Below, in pieces: positions 37,339 through 49,432 of a stretch of DNA of 64,000 bases (position 1 is the stretch's first letter; each line of letters starts with the position of its first letter). This stretch comes from Prosopocoilus inquinatus (lineage: Eukaryota; Arthropoda; Insecta; Coleoptera; Lucanidae): assembly GCA_036172665.1 (NCBI GenBank), contig JAYKNF010000033.1, positions 232,973 to 296,972 on the forward strand. The letters are read 5' to 3'. The notes under the pieces are model-generated. The model did no database searches and was not told the origin of the DNA. It was given only the letters and a program-made list of their open reading frames with translations. The position numbers and the translations under genes were made by a program.

Positions 37339-39868
37339 TTGTCGTTTGGATATACTCCAGTAACTCTGATGTGAGATACGACGTTTTCGGACGCAGCAGA
37401 AGCTGGAAATAGTTTTAAACGAAACAACAAGCATTAGCGATGTTCCTGTGATGTATCTAATCGATCCTTACTCATCTCTCACGTTATTTGTCGTTTCGAT
37501 GGACTCCAGTAACTCTGATGTGAGATACGAAGTTTTTGGACGCAGCAGGAGCTGGAAATACTTTTAAACGAAACAACACGTATTAGCGTTGTTCCTGTGA
37601 TGTATCTAATCGATCCTTACTCATCTATCATGTTATTTGACGTTTGGATGGACTCCAGTAAGTCTGATGTGAGATACAAAGTTTTTGGACGCAGCAGGAG
37701 CTGGAAATAGTTTTAAACGAAACAACACGCATTAGCGTTGTTCCTGTGATGTATCTAATCGATCCTTACTCATCTATCATGTTATTTGACGTTTGGATGG
37801 ACTCCAGTAACTCTGAAGTGAGATACGACGTTTTCGGACGCAGCAGAAGCTGGAAATAGTTTTAAACGAAACAACACGCATTAGCGATTTTCCTGTGATG
37901 TATCTAATCGATCCTTACTCATCTATCATGTTATTTTACGTTTGGATGGACTCCAGTAACTCTGATGTGAGATACGACGTTTTCGGACGCAGCAGAAGCT
38001 GGAAATAGTTTTAAACGAAACAACAAGCATTAGCGATGTTCCTGTGATGTATCTAATCGATCCTTGCTCATCTATCACGTTATTTGTCGTTTCGATGGAC
38101 TCCAGTAACTCTGATGTGAGATACGAAGTTTTTGGACGCAGCAGGAGCTGGAAATAGTTTTAAACGAAACAACAAGCATTAGCGATGTTCCTGTGATGTA
38201 TCTAATCGATCCTTACTCATCTATCATGTTATTTGACGTTTGGATGGACTCCAGTAAGTCTGATGTGAGATACAAAGTTTTTGGACGCAGCAGGAGCTGG
38301 AAATAGTTTTAAACGAAACAACACGCATTAGCGTTGTTCCTGTGATGTATCTAATCGATCCTTACTCATCTATCATGTTATTTGACGTTTGGATGGACTC
38401 CAGTAACTCTGAAGTGAGATACGATGTTCTCGGACGCAGCTGAAGCTGGAAATAGTTTTAAACGAAACAACACGTATTAGCGTTGTTCCTGTGATGGTTC
38501 TAATCGATCCTTACTTATCTACTATGTTATTTGAAGTTTAGATGGACTCCAGTAACTCTGATGTGAGATACGAAATTTTCGGACGCAGCAGAAGCTGGAA
38601 ATAGTTTTAAACGAAACAACACGCATTAGCGTTGTTCCTGTGATGTATCTAATCGATCCTTACTCATCTATCATGTTATTTGACGTTTCGATGGACTCTA
38701 GTAATTCTGAAGTGAGATACGAAGTTTTTGGACGCAGCAGGAGCTGGAAATAGTTTTAAATGAAACAACACGTATTAGCGTTGTTCCTGTGATGTATCTA
38801 ATCGATCCTTACTTACCTAGCATGTTATTTGACGTTTGAATGGACTCCAGTAAGTCTGATGTGAGATACAAAGTTCTCGGACGCAGCTGAAGCTGGAAAT
38901 AGTTTTAAACGAAACAACTCGTATTAGCGTTGTTCCTGTGCTGTATCTAATCGATCTTTACTTATCTACTATGTTATTTGACGTTTCGATGGACTCCAGT
39001 AACTCTGATGTGAGATGCGAAATTTTCGGACGCAGCAGATGCTGAAAATAGTTTTAAATGAAGCAACACGCATTAGCGTTGTTCCTGTGATGTATCTAAT
39101 CGATCCTTACTCATCTATCATGTTATTTGACGTTTCGATGGACTCTAGTAACTCTGATGTGAGATACGAAGTTTTTGGACGCAGCAGGAGCTGGAAATAA
39201 TTTTAAACGAAACAACACGTATTAGCGTTGTTCCTGTGATGTATCTAATCGATCCTTACTCATCTATCATGTTATTTGACGTTTGGATGGACTCCAGTAA
39301 CTCTGATGTGAGATACAAAGTTATTGGACGCAGCAGGAGCTGGAAATAGTTTTAAACGAAACAACACGCATTAGCGTTGTTCCTGTGATGTATCTAATCG
39401 ATCCTTACTCATCTATCATGTTATTTGACGTTTGGATGGACTCCAGTAACTCTGAAGTGAGATACGAAGTTCTCGGACGCAGCTGAAGCTGGAAATAGTT
39501 TTAAACGAAACAACACGTATTAGCGTTGTTCCTGTGCTGTATCTAATCGATCTTTACTTATCTATCATGTTATTTGTCGTTTGGATGGACTCCAGTAACT
39601 CTGATGTGAGATACGACGTTTTCGGACGCAGCAGAAGCTGGAAATAGTTTTAAACGAAACAACAAGCATTAGCGATGTTCCTGTGATGTATCTAATCGAT
39701 CCTTACTCATCTATCACGTTATTTGTCGTTTCGATGGACTCCAGTAACTCTGATGTGAGATACGAAATTTTTGGACGCAGCAGGAGCTGGAAATAGTTTT
39801 AAACGAAACAACACGTATTAGCGTTGTTCCTGTGATGTATCTAATCGATCATTACTCATCTATCATGT
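37339..39868. repeat. Domain 3, left part: family also found at 49.9-53 kb
   Basis: Monomers with GAAGTGAG, GCAGCTGAAGCTGG, TGTGCTGTATC and TTGTCGTTTGG become common here and characterise the rest of the window. The rare GTGATGGTTC monomer at 38491 recurs at 49964 and 51901, and GTTATTGG at 39318 recurs at 50791 and 52728. The offset 11,473 bp is exactly 77 x 149, and 1,937 is 13 x 149. A TTACCTAGCATG type lies near 38,812. Confidence 0.75.
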
Positions 39869-42800
39869 TATTTGACGTTTGGATGGACTCCAGTAAGTCT
39901 GATGTGAGATACAAAGTTTTTGGACGCAGCAGGAGCTGGAAATAGTTTTAAACGAAACAACACGCATTAGCATTGATCCTGTGATGTATCTAATCGATCC
40001 TTACTCATCTATCATGTTATTTGACGTTTGGATGGACTCCAGTAACTCTGAAGTGAGATACGACGTTTTCGGACGCAGCAGAAGCTGGAAATAGTTTTAA
40101 ACGAAACAACACGCATTAGCGATGTTCCTGTGATGTATCTAATCGATTCTTACTCATCTATCATGTTATTTTACGTTTGGATGGACTCCAGTAACTCTGA
40201 TGTGAGATACGCCGTTTTCGGACGCAGCAAAAGCTGGAAATAGTTTTAAACGAAACAACAAGCATTAGCGATGTTCCTGTGATGTATCTAATCGATCCTT
40301 GCTCATCTATCACGTTATTTGTCGTTTCGATGGACTCCAGTAACTCTGATGTGAGATACGAAGTTTTTGGACGCAGCAGGAGCTGGAAATAGTTTTAAAC
40401 GAAACAAAACGTATTAGCGTTATTCCTGTGATGTATCTAATCGATCCTTACTCATCTATCATGTTATTTGACGTTTGGATGGACTCCAGTAACTCTGATG
40501 TGAGATACAAAGTTCTCGGACGCAGCAGAAGCTGGAAATAGTTTTGAACGAAACAACACGTATTAGCGTTGTTCCTGTGATGTATCTCAGCGATCCTTAC
40601 TTATCTAACATGTTATTTGACGTTTGGATGAACTCCAGTAACTCTGATGTGAGATACAAAGTTCTCGGACGCAGCAGTAGCTGGAAATAGTTTTGAACGA
40701 AACAACACGTATTAGCGTTGTTCCTGTGATGTATCTAAGCGATCCTTACTCATCTATCATGTTATTTTACGTTTGGATGGACTCCAGTAACTCTGATATG
40801 AGATACAAAGTTTTTGGACGCAGCAGAAGCTGGAAATAGTTTTAAACGAAACAACAAGCATTAGCGATGTTCCTGTGATGTATCTAATCGATCCTTACTC
40901 ATCTGTCATGTTATTTTACGTTTGGATGGACTCCAGTAACTCTGATGTGAGATACGACGTTTTCGGACGCAGCAGAAGCTGGAAATAGTTTTAAACGAAA
41001 CAACAAGCATTAGCGATGTTCCTGTGATGTATCTAATCGATCCTTGCTCATCTATCACGTTATTTGTCGTTTCGATGGACTCCAGTAACTCTGATGTGAG
41101 ATACGAAGTTTTTGGACGCAGCAGGAGCTGGAAATAGTTTTAAACGAAACAACAAGCATTAGCGATGTTCCTGTGATGTATCTAATCGATCCTTGCTCAT
41201 CTATCACGTTATTTGTCGTTTCGATGGACTCCAGTAACTCTGATGTGAGATACGAAGTTTTTGGACGCAGCAGGAGCTGGAAATAGTTTTAAACGAAACA
41301 ACAAGCATTAGCGATGTTCCTGTGATGTATCTAATCGATCCTTACTCATCTATCATGTTATTTGTCGTTTGGATGGACTCCAGTAACTCTGATGTGAGAT
41401 ACAAAGTTCTCGGACGCAGCAATAGCTGGAAATAGTTTTGAACGAAACAACACGTATTAGCTTTGTTCCTGTGATGTATCTAAGCGATCCTTACTTATCT
41501 AACATGTTATTTGACGTTTGGATGGACTCCAGTAAGTCTGATGTGAGATACAAAGTTTTTGGACGCAGCAGGAGCTGGAAATAGTTTTAAACGAAACAAC
41601 ACGCATTAGCATTGATCCTGTGATGTATCTAATCGATCCTTACTCATCTATCATGTTATTTGACGTTTGGATGGACTCCAGTAACTCTGAAGTGAGATAC
41701 GACGTTTTCGGACGCAGCAGAAGCTGGAAATAGTTTTAAACGAAACAACACGCATTAGCGATGTTCCTGTGATGTATCTAATCGATCCTTACTCATCTAT
41801 CATGTTATTTTACGTTTGGATGGACTCCAGTAACTCTGATGTGAGATACGCCGTTTTCGGACGCAGCAAAAGCTGGAAATAGTTTTAAACGAAACAACAA
41901 GCATTAGCGATGTTCCTGTGATGTATCTAATCGATCCTTGCTCATCTATCACGTTATTTGTCGTTTCGATGGACTCCAGTAACTCTGATGTGAGATACGA
42001 AGTTTTTGGACGCAGCAGGAGCTGGAAATAGTTTTAAACGAAACAACACGTATTAGCGTTATTCCTGTGATGTATCTAATCGATCCTTACTCATCTATCA
42101 TGTTATTTGACGTTTGGATGGACTCCAGTAACTCTGATGTGAGATACAAAGTTCTCGGACGCAGCAGAAGCTGGAAATAGTTTTGAACGAAACAACACGT
42201 ATTAGCGTTGTTCCTGTGATGTATCTCAGCGATCCTTACTTATCTAACATGTTATTTGACGTTTGGATGAACTCCAGTAACTCTGATGTGAGATACAAAG
42301 TTCTCGGACGCAGCAGTAGCTGGAAATAGTTTTGAACGAAACAACACGTATTAGCGTTGTTCCTGTGATGTATCTAAGCGATCCTTACTCATCTATCATG
42401 TTATTTTACGTTTGGATGGACTCCAGTAACTCTGATATGAGATACAAAGTTTTTGGACGCAGCAGAAGCTGGAAATAGTTTTAAACGAAACAACAAGCAT
42501 TAGCGATGTTCCTGTGATGTATCTAATCGATCCTTACTCATCTGTCATGTTATTTTACGTTTGGATGGACTCCAGTAACTCTGATGTGAGATACGACGTT
42601 TTCGGACGCAGCAGAAGCTGGAAATAGTTTTAAACGAAACAACAAGCATTAGCGATGTTCCTGTGAAGTATCTAATCGATCCTTGCTCATCTATCACGTT
42701 ATTTGTCGTTTCGATGGACTCCAGTAACTCTGATGTGAGATACGAAGTTTTTGGACGCAGCAGGAGCTGGAAATAGTTTTAAACGAAACAACAAGCATTA

Positions 42801-43230
42801 GCGATGTTCCTGTGATGTATCTAATCGATCCTTGCTCATCTATCACGTTATTTGTCGTTTCGATGGACTCCAGTAACTCTGATGTGAGATACGAAGTTTT
42901 TGGACGCAGCAGGAGCTGGAAATAGTTTTAAACGAAACAACAAGCATTAGCGATGTTCCTGTGATGTATCTAATCGATCCTTACTCATCTATCATGTTAT
43001 TTGTCGTTTGGATGGACTCCAGTAACTCTGATGTGAGATACAAAGTTCTCGGACGCAGCAATAGCTGGAAATAGTTTTGAACGAAACAACACGTATTAGC
43101 TTTGTTCCTGTGATGTATCTAAGCGATCCTTACTTATCTAACATGTTATTTGACGTTTGGATGGACTCCAGTAAGTCTGATGTGAGATACAAAGTTTTTG
43201 GACGCAGCAGGAGCTGGAAATAGTTTTAAA
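39869..43230. repeat. 1,639-bp tandem duplication (11 monomers, two copies)
   Basis: 39,869-41,507 and 41,508 to about 43,146 are direct neighbours sharing monomer order; agreement runs on to about 43,230. Landmarks at +1,639 are CATTGATCCT (39971/41610), GAGATACGCC (40204/41843), GTTTGGATGAACTCC (about 40,623/42,262) and GCAATAGCTGG (41418/43057). Each copy contains one monomer repeated twice in a row (40982-41130 and 41131-41279; 42621-42769 and 42770-42918), the TTGCTCATCTATCACG type. A private GTGAAGTATC change is at 42,663. Confidence 0.85.
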
Positions 43231-43871
43231 CGAAACAACACGTATTAGCGTTGTTCCTGTGATGTATCTAATCGATCCTTACTCATCTATCATGTTATTT
43301 GACGTTTGGATGGACTCCAGTAACTCTGATGTGAGATACAGAGTTCTCGGACGCAGCAGTAGCTGGAAATAGTTTTGAACGAAACAACACGTATTAGCAT
43401 TGTTCCTGTGATGTATCTAAGCGATCCTTACTTATCTAACATGTTATTTGACGTTTGGATGGACTCTAGTAATTCTGAAGTGAGATACGAAGTTTTTGGA
43501 CGCAGCAGGAGCTGGAAATAGTTTTAAACGAAACAACACGTATTAGCGTTGTTCCTGTGATGTATCTAATCGATCCTTACTTACCTAGCATGTTATTTGA
43601 CGTTTGAATGGACTCCAGTAAGTCTGATGTGAGATACAAAGTTCTCGGACGCAGCAGAAGCTGGAAATAGTTTTGAACGAAACAACACGTATTAGCGTTG
43701 TTCCTGTGATGTATCTAATCGATCCTTACTTATCTACTATGTTATTTGACGTTTCGATGGACTCCAGTAACTCTGATGTGAGATGCGAAATTTTCGGACG
43801 CAGCAGAAGCTGCAAATAGTTTTAAATGAAGCAACACGCATTAGCGTTGTTCCTGTGATGTATCTAATTGA

Positions 43872-45998
43872 TCCTTACTCATCTATCATGTTATTTTACG
43901 TTTGGATGGACTCCAGTAACTCTGATATGAGATACAAAGTTTTTGGACGCAGCAGAAGCTGGAAATAGTTTTAAACGAAACAACAAGCATTAGCGATGTT
44001 CCTGTGATGTATCTAATCGATCCTTACTCATCTATCATGTTATTTGTCGTTTCGATGGACTCCAGTAACTCTGATGTGAGATACGACGTTTTCGGACGCA
44101 GCAGAAGCTGGAAATAGTTTTAAACGAAACAACACGCATTAGCGTTGTTCCTGTGATGTATCTAATCGATCCTTACTCATCTATCATGTTATTTGACGTT
44201 TCGATGGACTCTAGTAACTCTGATGTGAGATACGAAGTTTTTGGACGCAGCAGGAGCTGGAAATAATTTTAAACGAAACAACACGTATTAGCGTTGTTCC
44301 TGTGATGTATCTAATCGATCCTTACTCATCTATCATGTTATTTGACGTTTCGATGGACTCTAGTAACTCTGATGTGAGATACGAAGTTTTTGGACGCAGC
44401 AGGAGCTGGAAATAATTTTAAACGAAACAACACGTATTAGCGTTGTTCCTGTGATGTATCTAATCGATCCTTACTCATCTAACATGTTATTTGACGTTTG
44501 GATGGACTCCAGTAACTCTGATGTGAGATACAAAGTTTTTGGACGCAGCAGGAGCTGGAAATAGTTTTAAACGAAACAACACGCATTAGCGTTGTTCCTG
44601 TGATGTATCTAATCGATCCTTACTCATCTATCATGTTATTTGACGTTTGGATGGACTCCAGTAACTCTGAAGTGAGATACGAAGTTCTCGGACGCAGCTG
44701 AAGCTGGAAATAGTTTTAAACGAATCAACACGTATTAGCGTTGTTCCTGTGCTGTATCTAATCGATCTTTACTTATCTATCATGTTATTTGTCGTTTGGA
44801 TGGACTCCAGTAACTCTGATGTGAGATACGACGTTTTCGGACGCAGCAGAAGCTGGAAATAGTTTTAAACGAAACAACAAGCATTAGCGATGTTCCTGTG
44901 ATGTATCTAATCGATCCTTACTCATCTATCACGTTATTTGTCGTTTCGATGGACTCCAGTAACTCTGATGTGAGATACGAAGTTTTTGGACGCAGCAGGA
45001 GCTGGAAATAGTTTTAAACGAAACAACACGTATTAGCGTTGTTCCTGTGATGTATCTGATCGATCCTTACTCATCTATCATGTTATTTGACGTTTGGATG
45101 GACTCCAGTAAGTCTGATGTGAGATACAAAGTTTTTGGACGCAGCAGGAGCTGGAAATAGTTTTAAACGAAACAACACGCATTAGCGTTGTTCCTGTGAT
45201 GTATCTAATCGATCCTTACTCATCTATCATGTTATTTGACGTTTGGATGGACTCCAGTAACTCTGAAGTGAGATACGACGTTTTCGGACGCAGCAGAAGC
45301 TGGAAATAGTTTTAAACGAAACAACACGCATTAGCGATGTTCCTGTGATGTATCTAATCGATCCTTACTCATCTATCATGTTATTTGTCGTTTCGATGGA
45401 CCCCAGTAACTCTGATGTGAGATACGAAGTTTTTGGACGCAGCAGGAGCTGGATATAGTTTTAAACGAAACAACACGTATTAGCGTTATTCCTGTGATGT
45501 ATCTAATCGATCCTTACTCATCTATCATGTTATTTGTCGTTTGGATGGACTCCAGTAACTCTGATGTGAGATACAAAGTTCTCGGACGCAGCAGTAGCTG
45601 GAAATAGTTTTGAACGAAACAACACGTATTAGCATTGTTCCTGTGATGTATCTAAGCGATCCTTACTTATCTAACATGTTATTTGACGTTTGGATGGACT
45701 CCAGTAAGTCTGATGTGAGATACAAAGTTTTTGGACGCAGCAGGAGCTGGAAATAGTTTTAAACGAAACAACACGTATTAGCGTTGTTCCTGTGATGTAT
45801 CTAATCGATCCTTACTCATCTATCATGTTATTTGACGTTTGGATGGACTCCAGTAACTCTGATGTGAGATACAAAGTTCTCGGACGCAGCAGTAGCTGGA
45901 AATAGTTTTGAACGAAACAACACGTATTAGCATTGTTCCTGTGATGTATCTAAGCGATCCTTACTTATCTAACATGTTATTTGACGTTTGGATGGACT
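43872..45998. repeat. 3,278-bp-spaced duplication, left copy
   Basis: This block of about 2.1 kb recurs at 47150-49276. Landmarks at +3,278 (22 x 149) are GATATGAG (43924/47202), ACGAATCAACACG (44720/47998) and GGATATAG (45451/48729). Related sequence begins again at 58079 (14,155 bp, 95 x 149). Two successive monomers of one type sit near 44,111-44,408 (both end GGAAATAATTTT). Confidence 0.82.
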
Positions 45999-47149
45999 CT
46001 AGTAATTCTGAAGTGAGATACGAAGTTTTTGGACGCAGCAGGAGCTGGAAATAGTTTTAAACGAAACAACACGTATTAGCGTTGTTCCTGTGAAGTATCT
46101 AATCGATCTTTACTTATCTATCATGTTATTTGTCGTTTGGATGGACTCCAGTAACTCTGATGTGAGATACGACGTTTTCGGACGCAGCAGAAGCTGGAAA
46201 TAGTTTTAAACGAAGCAACAAGCATTAGCGATGTTCCTGTGATGTATCTAATCGATCCTTACTCATCTATCACGTTATTTGTCGTTTCGATGGACTCCAG
46301 TAACTCTGATGTGAGATACGAAGTTTTTGGACGCAGCAGGAGCTGGAAATAGTTTTAAACGAAACAACACGTATTAGCGTTGTTCCTGTGATGTATCTAA
46401 TCGATCCTTACTCATCTATCATGTTATTTGACGTTTGGATGGACTCCAGTAAGTCTGATGTGAGATACAAAGTTTTTGGACGCAGCAGGAGCTGGAAATA
46501 GTTTTAAACGAAACAACACGCATTAGCATTGATCCTGTGATGTATCTAATCGATCCTTACTCATCTATCATGTTATTTGACGTTTGGATGGACTCCAGTA
46601 ACTCTGAAGTGAGATACGAAGTTTTCGGACGCAGCAGAAGCTGGAAATAGTTTTAAACGAAACAACACGTATTAGCGTTATTCCTGTGATGTATCTAATC
46701 GATCCTTACTCATCTATCATGTTATTTGACGTTTCGATGGACTCTAGTAACTCTGATGTAAGATACGAAGTTTTTGGACGCAGCAGGAGCTGGAAATAGT
46801 TTTAAACGAAACAACACGTATTAGCGTTGTTCCTGTGATGTATCTAATCGATCCTTACTCATCTATCATGTTATTTGACGTTTGGATGGACTCCAGTAAC
46901 TCTGATGTGAGATACAAAGTTCTCGGACGCAGCAGAAGCTGGAAATAGTTTTGAACGAAACAACACGTATTAGCGTTGTTCCTGTGATGTATCTCAGCGA
47001 TCCTTACTTATCTAACATGTTATTTGACGTTTGGATGAACTCCAGTAACTCTGATGTGAGATACAAAGTTCTCGGACGCAGCAGTAGCTGGAAATAGTTT
47101 TGAACGAAACAACACGTATTAGCGTTGTTCCTGTGATGTATCTAAGCGA
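45999..47149. repeat. Satellite monomers between the 3,278-bp-spaced copies
   Basis: About eight ordinary monomers fill this gap, including TGTGAAGTATC (46,089), CGAAGCAACAAGC (46,212) and CATTGATCCT (near 46,527). No sequence foreign to the satellite is seen. The order resembles 39.5-40.8 kb in part, including the GTTTGGATGAACTCC type near 47,030. Confidence 0.7.
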
Positions 47150-49276
47150 TCCTTACTCATCTATCATGTTATTTTACGTTTGGATGGACTCCAGTAACTC
47201 TGATATGAGATACAAAGTTTTTGGACGCAGCAGAAGCTGGAAATAGTTTTAAACGAAACAACAAGCATTAGCGATGTTCCTGTGATGTATCTAATCGATC
47301 CTTACTCATCTATCATGTTATTTGTCGTTTCGATAGACTCCAGTAACTCTGATGTGAGATACGACGTTTTCGGACGCAGCAGAAGCTGGAAATAGTTTTA
47401 AACGAAACAACACGCATTAGCGTTGTTCCTGTGATGTATCTAATCGATCCTTACTCATCTATCATGTTATTTGACGTTTCGATGGACTCTAGTAACTCTG
47501 ATGTGAGATACGAAGTTTTTGGACGCAGCAGGAGCTGGAAATAATATTAAACGAAACAACACGTATTAGCGTTGTTCCTGTGATGTATCTAATCGATCCT
47601 TACTCATCTATCATGTTATTTGACGTTTCGATGGACTCTAGTAACTCTGAAGTGAGATACGAAGTTTTTGGACGCAGCAGGAGCTGGAAATAATTTTAAA
47701 CGAAACAACACGTATTAGCGTTGTTCCTGTGATGTATCTAATCGATCCTTACTCATCTATCATGTTATTTGACGTTTGGATGGACTCCAGTAACTCTGAT
47801 GTGAGATACAATGTTTTTGGACGCAGCAGGAGCTGGAAATAGTTTTAAACGAAACAACACGCATTAGCGTTGTTCCTGTGATGTATCTAATCGATCCTTA
47901 CTCATCTATCATGTTATTTGACGTTTGGATGGACTCCAGTAACTCTGAAGTGAGATACGAAGTTCTCGGACGCAGCTGAAGCTGGAAATAGTTTTAAACG
48001 AATCAACACGTATTAGCGTTGTTCCTGTGCTGTATCTAATCGATCTTTACTTATCTATCATGTTATTTGTCGTTTGGATGGACTTCAGTAACTCTGATGT
48101 GAGATACGACGTTTTCGGACGCAGCAGAAGCTGGAAATAGTTTTAAACGAAACAACAAGCATTAGCGATGTTCCTGTGATGTATCTAATCGATCCTTACT
48201 CATCTATCACGTTATTTGTCGTTTCGATGGACTCCAGTAACTCTGATGTGAGATACGAAGTTTTTGGACGCAGCAGGAGCTGGAAATAGTTTTAAACGAA
48301 ACAACACGTATTAGCGTTGTTCCTGTGATGTATCTAATCGATCCTTACTCATCTATCATGTTATTTGACGTTTGGATGGACTCCAGTAAGTCTGATGTGA
48401 GATACAAAGTTTTTGGACGCAGCAGGAGCTGGAAATAGTTTTAAACGAAACAACACGCATTAGCGTTGTTCCTGTGATGTATCTAATCGATCCTTACTCA
48501 TCTATCATGTTATTTGACGTTTGGATGGACTCCAGTAACTCTGAAGTGAGATACGACGTTTTCGGACGCAGCAGAAGCTGGAAATAGTTTTAAACGAAAC
48601 AACACGCATTAGCGATGTTCCTGTGATGTATCTAATCGATCCTTACTCATCTATCATGTTATTTGTCGTTTCGATGGACTCCAGTAACTCTGATGTGAGA
48701 TACGAAGTTCTTGGACGCAGCAGGAGCTGGATATAGTTTTAAACGAAACAACACGTATTAGCGTTATTCCTGTGATGTATCTAATCGATCCTTACTCATC
48801 TATCATGTTATTTGTCGTTTGGATGGACTCCAGTAACTCTGATGTGAGATACAAAGTTCTCGGACGCAGCAGTAGCTGGAAATAGTTTTGAACGAAACAA
48901 CACGTATTAGCATTGTTCCTGTGATGTATCTAAGCGATCCTTACTTATCTAACATGTTATTTGTCGTTTGGATGGACTCCAGTAAGTCTGATGTGAGATA
49001 CAAAGTTTTTGGACGCAGCAGGAGCTGGAAATAGTTTTAAACGAAACAACACGTATTAGCGTTGTTCCTGTGATGTATCTAATCGATCCTTACTCATCTA
49101 TCATGTTATTTGACGTTTGGATGGACTCCAGTAACTCTGATGTGAGATACAAAGTTCTCGGACGCAGCAGTAGCTGGAAATAGTTTTGAACGAAACAACA
49201 CGTATTAGCATTGTTCCTGTGATGTATCTAAGCGATCCTTACTTATCTAACATGTTATTTGACGTTTGGATGGACT
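47150..49276. repeat. 3,278-bp-spaced duplication, right copy
   Basis: This is a copy of 43872-45998 with scattered substitutions: CGATAGACTCC (47,332), AATAATATTAAAC (near 47,541), CAATGTTTTTGG (near 47,810), GACTTCAG (48,082) and GTTCTTGG (48,707). The left copy has its own, for example TCTGATCG (45,057) and GACCCCAG (45,400). Changes on both sides suggest an older event than the 8,943-bp or 4,023-bp repeats. Confidence 0.8.
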
Positions 49277-49432
49277 CCAGTAAGTCTGATGTGAGATACA
49301 AAGTTTTTGGACGCAGCAGGAGCTGGAAATAGTTTTAAACGAAACAACACGCATTAGCGTTGTTCCTGTGATGTATCTAATCGATCCTTACTCATCTATC
49401 ATGTTATTTGACGTTTGGATGGACTCCAGTAA

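Noticed and set aside
39015..43800. Return of the 32-monomer period in domain 3 (similar monomers at 39015 and 43783, exactly 32 x 149 apart)
   Set aside because: Agreement around these two points lasts only a few monomers; the downstream types differ at once (CTCTAGTAACTC against TTTTACG with GATATGAG). The exact multiple is expected for any two monomers in register.
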